A stretch of 64,000 nt of DNA from Desulfobacca sp. (GTDB lineage: Bacteria > Desulfobacterota > Desulfobaccia > Desulfobaccales > Desulfobaccaceae): positions 124,001-188,000 of the forward strand of contig DYEV01000008.1 of assembly GCA_020725545.1 (NCBI GenBank), in the 5' to 3' direction. A program made the translations under genes and the position numbers. This document shows, one piece after another, positions 8,537-17,490 of the stretch. The number at the start of each line of letters is the position of its first letter. Within the stretch, counting starts at the first letter, position 1. The notes beneath the pieces are model-generated. The model saw only the letters and a program-made list of their open reading frames with translations, was not told the origin of the DNA and did not search any database.

Positions 8537-9748
8537 ATGCGACCCGGGCAATTGCGGCTGATCGGCTGGGGTATTCTTGCTTTGGCCTGGCTCATCCTGA
8601 GCGGCTGCGCTGAGGTGACCAAACCTGCGCCTACTCGGGCTGAGGTGGCCTCGGTGCAGGTTGCCGCCCTCACCCGGCACCCACAGGCCAGTTACCAGAA
8701 AGAGCGGGCCATGCGGGTCTTTCTGCGGCTGCTGCCCACCCTCCCCCGGATCCATGGCCGCACCTACCCCTTCCTGGGCTTCAACTGGTGGGTCACCGAA
8801 GCCGGTCAGCCCGTGGTCGATGCGGTCTGGGCGCCGTCGCCGGCCCGGGACCGCCCTTTAAAAGGACAGGCTGCCACCCTCTTGGACCCCGATGACGAAC
8901 GGTCGCCGCCCCCCGACCAGGAAGCGGCCCTCAAGCCGGGGGATCTTATCCTGGCGGTGAACGGCATGTCTATCCCCACCTGGGTAAAGGAGTGGGATCA
9001 AGCCAGCCGGACCCTGAAACAGGTTCTGCGGTCGTCGCTGCCTGGAGAATTCTTGGTGAATCTGGTTCTAACCGCCTGCGCCGCCCGGGAGGAGATGGCC
9101 GGCCGCTACCGGGGGGGGCCGGTCACCCTGCTGGTGGACCGTCAGGGCGCCAGACGCCAGGTTACCCTCTATCCCGTATATTTGCCGGCCGAATATGGGC
9201 TCTTGCTCGTCACCGGCCAGGCCGGCAATGCCTTCAATGCCTTTGCCGCGCCTGGCTGCCTCATGATTACCCGGGCCATGCTGGAGATGTGCCGCACCGA
9301 CGATGAGCTGGCCATCGTCTTGGGCCACGAACTGGCGCATCTGGCCAAAGGCCATCTGGTGCGCCGCCAGGCCTATGCCCCGGTGTCCCAATTGGTGGCC
9401 GATATCATTGCTCTGCCTTTCAAGTTTTTCTGGCCGAACTCTGCCTGGTATTATGGTGTCAGTGAAGATATTCGCCGGGTTGCCAGCGGCGCGGTGATCA
9501 GCGTTTTCAGCCGCCAGGATGAATGGGAGGCCGACGCTTACGGCCTGTGGTATGCTTATCAGGCCGGCTATGCGGTAGATCAGGGAGTGATGATCTGGGA
9601 ACGCCTGGCCGTGGTGGTCCAACAGAACGTCTTTGAGACGACTTATTACCTGGACGCCCACCCGGCCGCAGCGGCACGTCTGGCCCGCCTCAAAAAAATG
9701 GCCCGGCTTTTTCAAGAAGGCCAGGCCGCTCAGGTTTTGGTGCCCTGA
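8537..9748 (+). CDS. M48-family metallopeptidase lipoprotein
   Basis: 403 residues. The signal peptide ends in a lipobox LSGC with Cys24, so it should be a lipoprotein. Residues about 75-225 contain a PDZ-like stretch (LKPGDLILAVNGM). The zinc peptidase signature is H264-E-L-A-H268 in LGHELAHLAKGH, with a third ligand in the E331-A-D333 segment. Family relatives such as BepA and LoiP work on outer-membrane proteins in the periplasm. The gene begins immediately after the TPR/beta-barrel stop, so a quality-control or assembly role for that pore is a reasonable inference. Its PDZ-like insertion between lipid anchor and catalytic domain is not the standard BepA layout, in which TPRs follow the protease. 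Confidence 0.85.
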   Translation: MRPGQLRLIGWGILALAWLILSGCAEVTKPAPTRAEVASVQVAALTRHPQASYQKERAMRVFLRLLPTLPRIHGRTYPFLGFNWWVTEAGQPVVDAVWAPSPARDRPLKGQAATLLDPDDERSPPPDQEAALKPGDLILAVNGMSIPTWVKEWDQASRTLKQVLRSSLPGEFLVNLVLTACAAREEMAGRYRGGPVTLLVDRQGARRQVTLYPVYLPAEYGLLLVTGQAGNAFNAFAAPGCLMITRAMLEMCRTDDELAIVLGHELAHLAKGHLVRRQAYAPVSQLVADIIALPFKFFWPNSAWYYGVSEDIRRVASGAVISVFSRQDEWEADAYGLWYAYQAGYAVDQGVMIWERLAVVVQQNVFETTYYLDAHPAAAARLARLKKMARLFQEGQAAQVLVP

Positions 9749-9934
9749 GACTGAGATTGCCGCGAACCGTCGCCCCAACTTCTGTTAAGGGTTCAACTAA
9801 GACGGGGAAGCACAGTGTGGCGCGCTCCGTTGCTGTTGACGACTCTGACGGGACTGTCCTCGGGAACTGCCATTACGTATAGAAATCACCCACGAATCAT
9901 GAAAATTCCCGATTGACACCAAGGGCTGGCGAGG

Positions 9935-9987
9935 GGCGGGCACGGAGGCCCGCTGCGTTAGTGGAATTTTCTAACCACTGACCACCG
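9935..9987. repeat. GC-rich palindrome repeat with CCACT tail (copy 1)
   Basis: GGCGGGCACGGAGGCCCGC forms a GC-rich hairpin and is followed, a few bases on, by ggaattttct and two heptamer-like units (aaccact, gaccacc). The same palindrome-plus-tail arrangement occurs at 28864-28938, and palindrome-only relatives lie at 46055 and 54522. It sits in the 434-base gap after the M48 gene. Apart from this repeat and the minus-strand terminator, that gap (9749-10182) shows nothing I can support. Confidence 0.7.
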
Positions 9988-10003
9988 TATTTTCTGGCAA
10001 CTG

Positions 10004-10037
10004 AAAAAAAACAGGGGAGACGTTTATGCCTCCCCTG
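10004..10037 (-). terminator. rho-independent terminator for the HU gene
   Basis: On the minus strand CAGGGGAG pairs with CTCCCCTG (8-bp stem, 10-base loop) and is followed directly by a run of T residues (seen as A's at 10004-10011 on the plus strand). It lies about 145 bases beyond the HU stop codon, so the HU mRNA would carry a moderately long 3' UTR. Confidence 0.6.
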
Positions 10038-10182
10038 CTGCTCACCCTCCAGATCTGCAATGCTGCCGACCTGCTCCCCTTGATAAAGATACTGCTAACA
10101 AATTTTCCTTTCCGCCACCCCTGCAGAGGTAAGCGCAGTCCCCCTGCCAACCCTTAACCTTCGGCGGTCAATACCTCTGCCG

Positions 10183-10455
10183 TTATTTGATGGTGTCCTT
10201 TAAAGATTTGCCGGGCTTAAATTTTACCACTTTTGTAGCAGCAATCTTGATGGGTTCACCGGTCTGGGGGTTGCGGCCTTCCCGTTCTTTTCGCTCTGTG
10301 ACCGTAAAAGTGCCGAAGCCGGCCAGGGAAATGCGGCCCTGCGTTTGCAGCACATCCGTTACCGTCTTGACAAAGGCGTTGAGGGTTTTTTCCACGTCGG
10401 CCTTTTTGACCTGCCCCGCGGCTGCGATCTGCGCAATTAATTCTCCCTTGGTCAT
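10183..10455 (-). CDS. HU-family histone-like DNA-binding protein
   Basis: 90 residues, the standard HU length. It is a nucleoid protein that binds and bends DNA as a dimer. The HU/IHF signature is present in the C-terminal half (GFGTFTVTERKEREGRNPQTGEP), including the RNPQTG turn with the intercalating proline. The track start is a GTG at 10461; the ATG at 10455 is preceded by GGGAG at 7 bases and gives the usual MTKGEL N-terminus, so I prefer it. Monocistronic, with its own terminator downstream and a long AT-rich leader upstream. Confidence 0.95.
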   Translation of the reverse strand: MTKGELIAQIAAAGQVKKADVEKTLNAFVKTVTDVLQTQGRISLAGFGTFTVTERKEREGRNPQTGEPIKIAATKVVKFKPGKSLKDTIK

Positions 10456-10639
10456 AACCACTCTCCCTTCCTATAGATAAGTACTAAGAATTATAAGGTT
10501 TTCAAGCCCCCAAACCCTGTGTTTGGCCCTGGGCACAGCCGACGCCACGCTCCCCAAAAAAAGTTCTGGTATGGTTTTGTCGCCCGGCAGGAGACAACTA
10601 ATGTGAATTATTGCTAGTATAAAGCCGTAAATTTGTTTA

Positions 10640-10669
10640 TCCATAGCATAGATACTATAAATTTGACAA
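10640..10669 (-). promoter_or_regulatory. candidate promoter for the HU gene
   Basis: Minus-strand TTGTCA and TATGGA are separated by 18 bases in the AT-rich region 10462-10839. A perfect TATAAT also occurs nearer the gene (10495 to 10490) but lacks a good -35. Either could drive HU; no other coding signal is convincing in this 378-base gap. Confidence 0.35.
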
Positions 10670-10839
10670 TAAAAAATTACATTTTTCCAGGGTTGCCTGA
10701 AAATTTTTTCCATGGTTTGTGGGGTTGGCAGGCGCACCGATCCTGACAACAGTCTCTAATGTCTCCGGCGTCGGTCTTTGAGCCGCGCTTGTCAGCCAAG
10801 GCTTATCCTGAGAAGCCATCCGACACCGGCTTCGGCAAG

Positions 10840-11937
10840 TTAAACAGAGGTTTTATAAAGGGTCAGAATTCCGGCCAGACCAAAGGTGATATTGGCCAGC
10901 CAGGCGGCAACCGAGATGGGCAGGACGCCAACTTGGCCCAAAGAAAGGAGAAAACTGAACAGCAGCCAATAGACAAAGACTAAGGCGATACCCACAGCAA
11001 TACTTAGCGGGATATTACTGTCTTCCTGCCAGAAGATAAGCGCGCCGCCGATGAGGGTAACGATCAACGGCGTGAGCGCCATGGCAATCCGACTGTGCAA
11101 CTCTACCCAATAGGGACGTGAATCGTAGCCATCCCGTTCCAGCCGCAAAATATAACGATGCAGATCGGCCCCGGTCATCTCCGTTACTTTCCGTTCCAGA
11201 TTGGCAAAGTCTTCCGGTCTCTCCGTCAAGACAATGGTGCGGGTTTTAAAGGTTTCACCGATGACGGTACCATGGGCGCCAAAAGATTGCACCTGGCCGT
11301 CAAAAAAGAGCCAATTTTTGCCGGTCCACTGGGCCTGCCGGGCGGCCACAAGCTGGATAAGGTGAAAATGGGAATCAAAGACATAGATCCGGACATCACC
11401 CATCGTCTTAGTATCTTTCCGGAAATCGGTGATGTTAAGAATGACCCGATCACCTTTATACCAAATATACTTCAATTCAATGAGCTCCCGGACCGGCTTT
11501 TTGTCTACTTTGGTCTCCCAGATCGTGTTGATCTTCTGGGTCAACAAGGGATTTACATAAAGGTTGAGGATCAAGAGGAGGATGGCCAAGGCCAGGGAGA
11601 TGGCCAGGATGGGGTGCAGCAGGCGGACCAGATTGATGCCGGCACATTTGATGGCAATGGTCTCCTTATGGCGGGAGAGCAGCCCAAAGGTTATAATGAC
11701 CGCTAAAATGACCGCCGCCGGTAATACTTGGGCTGCGGCCACCGGCAATTTAGCGGCAAAGTATTCGACGATGGTCCGGAAGCCGATCTGGGCCCGCAGC
11801 AGGCGGTCAATCTTCTCAAAAAAATCGATGAGCAGATAAATGCTGACAAAGGCCGCCAGGGTCAGGGCAAAATTCCGGCTGAATTCTTTGGCCACATAAC
11901 GGCACAACAATTGTAGCCGGCAGAGAGCGAAGCGCAA
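10840..11937 (-). CDS. LptF/LptG-type permease (YjgP/YjgQ family)
   Basis: 365 residues with the family layout: three N-terminal membrane helices, a periplasmic beta-jellyroll-like domain (about 110-265), and three C-terminal helices. LptF and LptG form the inner-membrane part of the LPS extraction ABC complex with LptB. The N-terminal text (YVAKEFSRNFALTLAAFVSIYLLIDFFEKID) fits LptG slightly better than LptF. The TTG start at 11937 is well supported by AAGGAG six to seven bases upstream. Only one of the usual pair is here; the HU gene follows instead, so its partner must be elsewhere. It is divergent from endonuclease IV with a 47-base gap. Confidence 0.85.
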   Translation of the reverse strand: MRFALCRLQLLCRYVAKEFSRNFALTLAAFVSIYLLIDFFEKIDRLLRAQIGFRTIVEYFAAKLPVAAAQVLPAAVILAVIITFGLLSRHKETIAIKCAGINLVRLLHPILAISLALAILLLILNLYVNPLLTQKINTIWETKVDKKPVRELIELKYIWYKGDRVILNITDFRKDTKTMGDVRIYVFDSHFHLIQLVAARQAQWTGKNWLFFDGQVQSFGAHGTVIGETFKTRTIVLTERPEDFANLERKVTEMTGADLHRYILRLERDGYDSRPYWVELHSRIAMALTPLIVTLIGGALIFWQEDSNIPLSIAVGIALVFVYWLLFSFLLSLGQVGVLPISVAAWLANITFGLAGILTLYKTSV

Positions 11938-11984
11938 CCTGGTCTCCTTATTTGCCGTGGTTATGCTGAGGGTTTATCAGGCCT

Positions 11985-12875
11985 ATGCACATTGGCATGC
12001 ACCTATCCATCGCTGGCGGCCTGCCCACGTCTCTGGCTCGGGCCCACTCGTTGGGCTGCAGCGCTCTGCAGATTTTTGTGCAAAATCCTCGCGCCTGGGG
12101 CTGGCGGCCGGTGCCGACCGAGGAGATCGCCAGCTTTCGGGAGAACCGGCGGCGGTACGGTATCAATGTTATCGCGGCTCACCTGTCCTATCTGCCCAAC
12201 CTGGCGGCCAACGACGAGCCCTTGTATCGACGGTCCTGGGAGCGGTTGCGGGCGGAACTGGCCCTGGCCCAAGCCCTGGGCTTGGATTACCTGGTCTGCC
12301 ATCCAGGCCATGCCGTCGATCCGGAGGAGGGGCGGCAGCGTCTTATCTCCGGGCTCCATGACGCGGTTAGCGCCCTGCCACCCCCGCCGCTGATCCTGCT
12401 GGAGAACACCGCAGGTCAGAAAAATGAATTGGGGGCCAGCCTCACCGCCTTGGGTGAAATTCTTGCCCTCTGTCAGGGGTCCGTGGGCCTCTGTCTAGAC
12501 ACCGCGCATGCCTTTGCGGCCGGCTATAACCTGCGCCAGGTCAAACACCGCCGCCGGCTGGGCCGGGAACTCGCCGCCGGACCGGGTCTGGCAGCCCTGC
12601 AGCTCATCCATCTCAATGATTCCCTCTATCCCTGCGGCTCCCGGCGGGACCGCCACTGGCACCTGGGCCAAGGCCACATCGGCCGGTCGGGTCTCCAGAA
12701 ATTCTTATGTGAATACGCCGCTGCTACCGCAGCAGTTATCTTAGAAACCCCCAAAAAAGAACCCGCCGATGATCCTCGCAACCTGGCGCTGGCTAAAGAC
12801 CTGGCCGCCAGCCTGGTTAGGAAAACTCCAGCAGTGAGACCCCCAAAGCCGGATCCAGGCGCCGGCAGACGGTAG
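11985..12875 (+). CDS. nfo: deoxyribonuclease IV (AP endonuclease)
   Basis: 296 residues, the normal size. It cleaves DNA 5' of abasic sites in base-excision repair, using three zinc ions in a TIM barrel. The N-terminal family text MHIGMHLSIAGG and the motifs CLDTAHAFAAGY and LIHLNDS, with a C-terminal ILETP, are clear. It shares a short divergent promoter region with the LptF/G-type gene. Its 3' end overlaps the convergent PPC-domain gene by 59 bases, which is unusual. The start is fixed by homology; the ribosome site is weak. Confidence 0.93.
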   Translation: MHIGMHLSIAGGLPTSLARAHSLGCSALQIFVQNPRAWGWRPVPTEEIASFRENRRRYGINVIAAHLSYLPNLAANDEPLYRRSWERLRAELALAQALGLDYLVCHPGHAVDPEEGRQRLISGLHDAVSALPPPPLILLENTAGQKNELGASLTALGEILALCQGSVGLCLDTAHAFAAGYNLRQVKHRRRLGRELAAGPGLAALQLIHLNDSLYPCGSRRDRHWHLGQGHIGRSGLQKFLCEYAAATAAVILETPKKEPADDPRNLALAKDLAASLVRKTPAVRPPKPDPGAGRR

Positions 12876-13254
12876 GGCCGGTCAGCTCCAGGACCAGGAT
12901 TTCGGCCACTAGATACACCTCATTCTCCCGGCGCAGACATCCCGTCAGGGTGGCCTCCCCTTTGCCTAAGGCGCCATGCAGATGCAGTTTGGGGGTATCT
13001 GCCTCCCAGAAGAGATTGCCCAGACCGAGAATCTCCCAACCCTGGGAAAAGGCCTGCCAGACCGGCACCGGCGGCAATTCCGGCAGGGCCGGACCGCTGA
13101 CCAATTGGCCCTGTTTCAGGGCACCCAGGAAAAACAGCCAGGCCGCCCGCACCTGTTGGCTGCTGGCAAAGTGCGCAATCTCCTGCACCAGATCATCGCC
13201 ATGGGCCATTTTGAGGAGAAAAAGTCGTCCCAGCTTGGCTTCGTGAACCTCCAT
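12817..13254 (-). CDS. PPC (DUF296) domain protein, putative DNA-binding
   Basis: 145 residues. PPC/DUF296 proteins form trimers; the plant relatives carry AT-hooks, while bacterial stand-alone versions have no settled function. The domain covers nearly the whole protein, from FLLKMAHGDDLVQEI to LHLHGALGKGEATLTGCL. The track ORF starts at 13449, but the extra N-terminus has no family character and the ATG at 13254 has GGAG eight bases upstream. Its C-terminal coding sequence overlaps the end of nfo in the opposite direction by 59 bases, so the two transcripts would be antisense at their 3' ends. Confidence 0.8.
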   Translation of the reverse strand: MEVHEAKLGRLFLLKMAHGDDLVQEIAHFASSQQVRAAWLFFLGALKQGQLVSGPALPELPPVPVWQAFSQGWEILGLGNLFWEADTPKLHLHGALGKGEATLTGCLRRENEVYLVAEILVLELTGPTVCRRLDPALGVSLLEFS

Positions 13255-13557
13255 GCTCTCTGCTCCGCACGCGCCGGCAAGGGCGCCGATCTCTATTAAA
13301 TTGATTGAATTTACTTCTTTTGACAAAAAGTGCAACTCATTTTCGGACGTTATCCCTTGGTGCCGAGATTTGCGAGGCTGCCTGCCCCAGGCGGGAGTGC
13401 GCCGGGGACTTCTGCCGCCGAAAATTGGTTGTCTGGCGGCCGCGCCCATGGTAGCTTAATATATATATGGGAAAAAATCTGCAACTGCACCAATCAACAC
13501 CTTCCCTGGTCCACAGGGCCACGGCGGTGCGAGGCCAGCTGCCGCCAGACAAAGGAG
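13255..13557. other. divergent intergenic region between PPC and FkbM genes
   Basis: About 300 bases without a gene. The part near 13290-13345 is AT-rich and probably holds the minus-strand promoter of the PPC gene. A run of alternating TA near 13459-13468 could be part of a plus-strand promoter for the FkbM gene. I found no hairpin or repeat here. Confidence 0.4.
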
Positions 13558-13572
13558 ATGGTCGTCGTTATC

Positions 13573-14547
13573 ATGTCCTCTCCTCCTGAAACCACGGGGT
13601 TGGCTGAGGCTGCCGAGAGTCCATGGGTGCGGACGGCCCGCACGCTAGTGCGTTTTTACCTCTGCCGTTTTCCGCTCCGCAATGGTAAAGGCCGTGTGTA
13701 TCGGACCTTCCAGGAGAGCCTGCTGCCCCCCCAACGCTGGCAGACCATCACGGTGCGCCAGGGGTTTCGTCTGCGTTTGGACCTCATGGACCCGGCCCAA
13801 CGGCAGGTCTATTTTTTCGGCGAATACGATGAACGGCATGAGATCCGGCTGCTCCAGCGGCTTCTGCGGCCGGGGGATTGTTTCTGGGATGTGGGCGCCA
13901 ACATCGGTTATTATACGCTGACAGCCGCTGGTCTGGTGGGGTCGGCGGGACGGGTGGTGGCCTTTGAGCCGGCCGCCCCCGCCTGGCAGGCTTTGAACGA
14001 GAATGTGGCCCTGAACCCGAGCCGCGCGGTGCGGTTAGTGCGCCTAGCCCTGTCGGACCACAGCGGTCAGGCCATCTTGCACCGCCGCGCGGCTTATGCC
14101 GACGGCGGCGCCAGCTTGATTCTCCGGCATGGTTACCACCAGGAGACGGAAACAGTGGCCACTCTGTCGCTGGATGACTTCCTGGCCCAATCAGGGGAAC
14201 CACCCCCCACCTTTTTGAAGATTGATGTGGAAGGTCATGAGGCCCGCGTCCTGGCCGGTGCCCACCGGCTGCTGGCAGGTCCACAACCGCCCCTCATACT
14301 GATTGAAATGAATGACCCGGCCGGCATTAGCGAGCTGCTCCAACGAGCCGGCTACCAGGGAGCCTATCTGCACCGTCGGCGCTGGCACTGCACAGACGAG
14401 CCCCTCAGCGCTCCCTCCCGGAATATGCTGTGGTTTCGACCCGATTTCTCCTGGCAGCGAGAACGCTTGCCTTTCCTCGGCCTCTGTGCCTGCACCATGA
14501 TGGGCCCGGGCTGCCGGTCTGAGACGGCGGCGCTGCCCAACAAATAA
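13573..14547 (+). CDS. FkbM-family methyltransferase
   Basis: 324 residues. FkbM-type enzymes transfer a methyl group from S-adenosylmethionine, usually to a sugar hydroxyl. The SAM site is visible as WDVGANIGYYTLTAA, followed by VVAFEPAAPAW, and the later LKIDVEGHEARVL motif is diagnostic of the family. The track ORF begins at 13330 but the domain starts much later. Of the ATGs at 13558 and 13573, the first overlaps the AAGGAG, so the second is more likely, although spacing is long (15 bases). It precedes the glycan island, so O-methylation of a surface sugar is the likely role. Confidence 0.8.
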   Translation: MSSPPETTGLAEAAESPWVRTARTLVRFYLCRFPLRNGKGRVYRTFQESLLPPQRWQTITVRQGFRLRLDLMDPAQRQVYFFGEYDERHEIRLLQRLLRPGDCFWDVGANIGYYTLTAAGLVGSAGRVVAFEPAAPAWQALNENVALNPSRAVRLVRLALSDHSGQAILHRRAAYADGGASLILRHGYHQETETVATLSLDDFLAQSGEPPPTFLKIDVEGHEARVLAGAHRLLAGPQPPLILIEMNDPAGISELLQRAGYQGAYLHRRRWHCTDEPLSAPSRNMLWFRPDFSWQRERLPFLGLCACTMMGPGCRSETAALPNK

Positions 14548-14550
14548 AGC

Positions 14551-14580
14551 TTGAAATCATCCCAAGAAAATGCTTATAGT
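14551..14580 (+). promoter_or_regulatory. candidate sigma70 promoter of the first glycan island
   Basis: TTGAAA and TATAGT are separated by 18 bases, in an AT-rich gap about 100 bases before the GT2 start at 14677. All genes from there to 22926 are on the same strand, so this could be the promoter of that island. Confidence 0.4.
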
Positions 14581-14676
14581 TATAAAATTGTGGTATGGTT
14601 TGTGCTCCTGATAAGAAAACTGGCCAAGCCGAGCCACATCCCGCACCACTCCCAATGAATTCCCCAACAGAGGACC

Positions 14677-15555
14677 ATGGCAACAGAATTTTCAGTAATT
14701 ATCCCCTGCTTTAACGAAGGGCAGGCCATCGCCCGGGTTGTCCACGACCTGAAAGACTTTTTGGATCAGCAGGCCAACGGGCTTTTTGAGATTATTGTGG
14801 TGGACGATGGCTCCACGGACAACACCCCTGTGGTCCTTCAGGACGTGCCCGGCATCCGGGTCCATCGCCATCCTGTCAACCGGGGCTACGGCGCCTCCAT
14901 TAAAACCGGCATTCGCCTGGCCGCAGGACAGTTTGTGGCCACCTATGACGGCGACGGGCAGCATAACCCGGCCGATCTCTGGCGCCTCTGCCAGAAGATC
15001 CAGCAGGAGGATTGGGCCTTGGTGGTGGGCGCCCGGACCAAGCTGCTGCACAGTTCCCTGTGGCGCATGCCCGGCAAGTGGGCTCTGGGATGGCTGGCCA
15101 ATTTCCTCAGCCGTACCAAGATCCCCGATCTCAATTCCGGCCTCCGGGTCTTCCGCCGGGAGGTCATCAGCCGCTACCTGCATCTGTGCGCCGAACGCTT
15201 CTCCTTTTCCACCACCAGCACTCTAATCGTCATGAACCGGGGCTATGCCGTGGCCTATGAACCCATTCAGGTGAACAGCCGGCAGGGCAAGAGCACCGTC
15301 AGCCTGATGACCGGCTATGAGACCTTCCTGTTGATTCTGCGGGTGGTCCTTATGTTTGATCCCCTGCGGGTGTTTGTCCCGGCCAGCCTGCTTTTGGTCA
15401 TCAGCGGCATCCTGTTGGGCATCTACCCCTATTTTATTCTCAAAAAGGGCCTGACCACCGGCTCCCTCCTGGTCATTCTGGCCGGCATTCTGGTCTTTTT
15501 TTTCGGCCTCCTGGCGGATCAGATCTCCGCCTTGCGCAAAGAAAAATATGAATAA
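14677..15555 (+). CDS. GT2 glycosyltransferase, dolichol-phosphate mannose synthase-like, with C-terminal TM helices
   Basis: 292 residues. The family moves a sugar from a nucleotide donor to a polyprenyl phosphate. The catalytic domain has VVDDGSTDNT with D43-D44 and the metal-binding D91-G-D93 (YDGDGQHNP). Two hydrophobic helices (about 225-285) anchor the C-terminus in the inner membrane, as in the type with TM segments. It opens the island and is followed 33 bases later by asnB. A likely product is a polyprenyl-phosphate hexose, used either for glycan decoration or by a partner transferase; the sugar is unknown. Confidence 0.88.
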   Translation: MATEFSVIIPCFNEGQAIARVVHDLKDFLDQQANGLFEIIVVDDGSTDNTPVVLQDVPGIRVHRHPVNRGYGASIKTGIRLAAGQFVATYDGDGQHNPADLWRLCQKIQQEDWALVVGARTKLLHSSLWRMPGKWALGWLANFLSRTKIPDLNSGLRVFRREVISRYLHLCAERFSFSTTSTLIVMNRGYAVAYEPIQVNSRQGKSTVSLMTGYETFLLILRVVLMFDPLRVFVPASLLLVISGILLGIYPYFILKKGLTTGSLLVILAGILVFFFGLLADQISALRKEKYE

Positions 15556-15588
15556 GCAACTGCCAATGGTGCCTCCGGGTAGAGTTGT

Positions 15589-17490
15589 ATGTGCGGCATC
15601 TGCGGCTTAATCACAAGTGCGGCGCCCGTCCGCGAGACCGAAATCCGGGCCATGCGGGAGGTCCTGGCGCATCGGGGGCCGGACAGTTGGGGCTTGTGGA
15701 CTTCCGGCCAAGCCGGTCTGGGGCATCGGCGGCTAAGCATCATCGATCTATCCACTGCGGCCAGCCAACCCCTGTTGAATGAAACCGGCCGCATCGCTCT
15801 GGTCTTCAACGGCGAAATTTATAATTTTCAGCCCCTGCAACATCTCCTGGAGACGAAGGGCCACGTCTTCCGCTCCCGTTCCGATTCCGAGGTCATTGTC
15901 CATGCCTATGAAGAGTTCGGTGTAGACTGCCTCCAGCAGTTCCGGGGCATGTTTGCCTTTGCCCTCTGGGACCAGGACCGGCAGCGCCTTTTTGCGGCCC
16001 GGGACCGCCTGGGCAAAAAACCCTTTTTCTATTGCCAGCAGGGTGATGCCATCGCTTTCGGTTCGGAAATCAAGGCCATCCTGGCCCTGCCGAACGTCCC
16101 GCGGGAGATTGCTTGGGACAGTCTGGGCTTTTATCTCTCCCTGAATTATACTCCGGCGCCGGCCACGCTGTTCCGGGGCATCCGGCAGTTGGAGCCGGGC
16201 CAGTATCTCCTCTGGGAAAATGGTCAGCTGACCATCCGAGAATATTGGGACCTGGCCATGCCGCCAACCGTGGCCGCGGTGCCCAGCGCCCAAGTGTTAG
16301 AGGAGTTTACCGACGTCTGGCAAGAGGCCGTGCGTCTGCGGCTCATCAGCGATGTGCCCGTGGGGGCGTTTTTAAGCGGCGGCTTGGACTCGGCCGCCGT
16401 GGTTAGCACCGCCGCGGCCCTGTACCCTGGCCGACTCAAGACCTTCAGCATCGGCTTCGGCGAAAAGAGCTATGACGAGCGCGCCTACGCCCGGCAGGTA
16501 GCCCGGCGCTGGCAGACCGAGCATCACGAGATCATGGTGACCCCCCAGGTGGAGGACATTCTGCCCCGGCTGGTCTGGCACGGCGAGGAGCCCACCGCCG
16601 ACTCTTCCATGGTGCCGGTGTATTATCTGGCTCAGTTTGCCGCGCAAAACGTCAAAGTGGTCCTGACCGGCGACGGCGCCGATGAAATTCTGGCCGGCTA
16701 CCCCACCTACCAGGCCCATTATCTCTTGCGGTGGCTCCAGGCCTTGCCGCAACCCGTCCAAAAGGGCCTCTGGCGCCTGGCCCAGACCCTGCCGGTGTCC
16801 CATCGCAAGGTCAGCCTGGATTTTAAACTCAAACGGCTGACCGCGGCTCTGGCCTGGAACCTGGACTATGCCCATTATTCCTGGCGCCGCATCTGGGCCC
16901 CCGAGGAGATGGCCAACCTCCTGCCCGGGCTGCAGGTCGCAGAAGCCTACCATCTTTACCAACATTGGCTGGACCGGGCCGGGCAGACCAGTTCCTTGAA
17001 CCGCATGCTTTATGCCGACACCCGCTTTTATCTGCCCAACGACATGCTGGTCAAGGTGGACCGCATGACCATGGCCCACGGCCTAGAGGCCCGCTCCCCC
17101 TTTCTGGATCACGTCCTGGTGGAACTGGCCGCCCGCCTGCCCGAAGCCTGGAAACTCAAAGGCCTGGTCTGGAAAAAATACCTGCTGCGTCGGCTGCTCC
17201 AGGATCAAGTGCCCCCGGCCATCCGCTGGCAGACCAAACGGGGCTTCAATGTGCCCGTGGGCCTGTGGTTCAAGGGCGAACTGCGGGATTTCTGCCATGC
17301 CCATCTCCAGCAACTGCACCATCTAGGCTGCTTTGCCATGGACTATGTGGAAACCGTCTGGCAGCAGCATCAGCGGGATGAGAGGGACTGGAGCCACCAC
17401 CTTTGGGGGCTGTTGATCCTGTCGCTGTGGTGGCAGACCTTTTTCGGGTCCTCGGGAACGCCTTCTCAAGGGCACAAATTCGTGATATAA
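15589..17490 (+). CDS. asnB: glutamine-hydrolysing asparagine synthase-like amidotransferase
   Basis: 633 residues, two-domain AsnB type. The N-terminal glutaminase uses Cys2 (MCGICG) as nucleophile; the synthetase domain has the PPi loop SGGLDS starting at S263. True AsnB makes asparagine from aspartate, ATP and glutamine; paralogues in exopolysaccharide loci, including exosortase-linked ones, are thought to amidate glycan or other acceptors. Placement between a GT2 and radical SAM enzymes in a glycan island favours such a specialised role, but a biosynthetic one cannot be excluded. The 3' end lies 110 bases before the following TTG start. Confidence 0.88.
   Translation: MCGICGLITSAAPVRETEIRAMREVLAHRGPDSWGLWTSGQAGLGHRRLSIIDLSTAASQPLLNETGRIALVFNGEIYNFQPLQHLLETKGHVFRSRSDSEVIVHAYEEFGVDCLQQFRGMFAFALWDQDRQRLFAARDRLGKKPFFYCQQGDAIAFGSEIKAILALPNVPREIAWDSLGFYLSLNYTPAPATLFRGIRQLEPGQYLLWENGQLTIREYWDLAMPPTVAAVPSAQVLEEFTDVWQEAVRLRLISDVPVGAFLSGGLDSAAVVSTAAALYPGRLKTFSIGFGEKSYDERAYARQVARRWQTEHHEIMVTPQVEDILPRLVWHGEEPTADSSMVPVYYLAQFAAQNVKVVLTGDGADEILAGYPTYQAHYLLRWLQALPQPVQKGLWRLAQTLPVSHRKVSLDFKLKRLTAALAWNLDYAHYSWRRIWAPEEMANLLPGLQVAEAYHLYQHWLDRAGQTSSLNRMLYADTRFYLPNDMLVKVDRMTMAHGLEARSPFLDHVLVELAARLPEAWKLKGLVWKKYLLRRLLQDQVPPAIRWQTKRGFNVPVGLWFKGELRDFCHAHLQQLHHLGCFAMDYVETVWQQHQRDERDWSHHLWGLLILSLWWQTFFGSSGTPSQGHKFVI

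Noticed and set aside
10471-10749. 92-aa minus-strand ORF upstream of HU
   Set aside because: It lies in AT-rich leader DNA, has no family character or ribosome site and overlaps the probable HU promoter.
13255-13449. Extended N-terminus of the PPC-domain protein
   Set aside because: The extra 65 residues show no family similarity and a better start lies at 13254.
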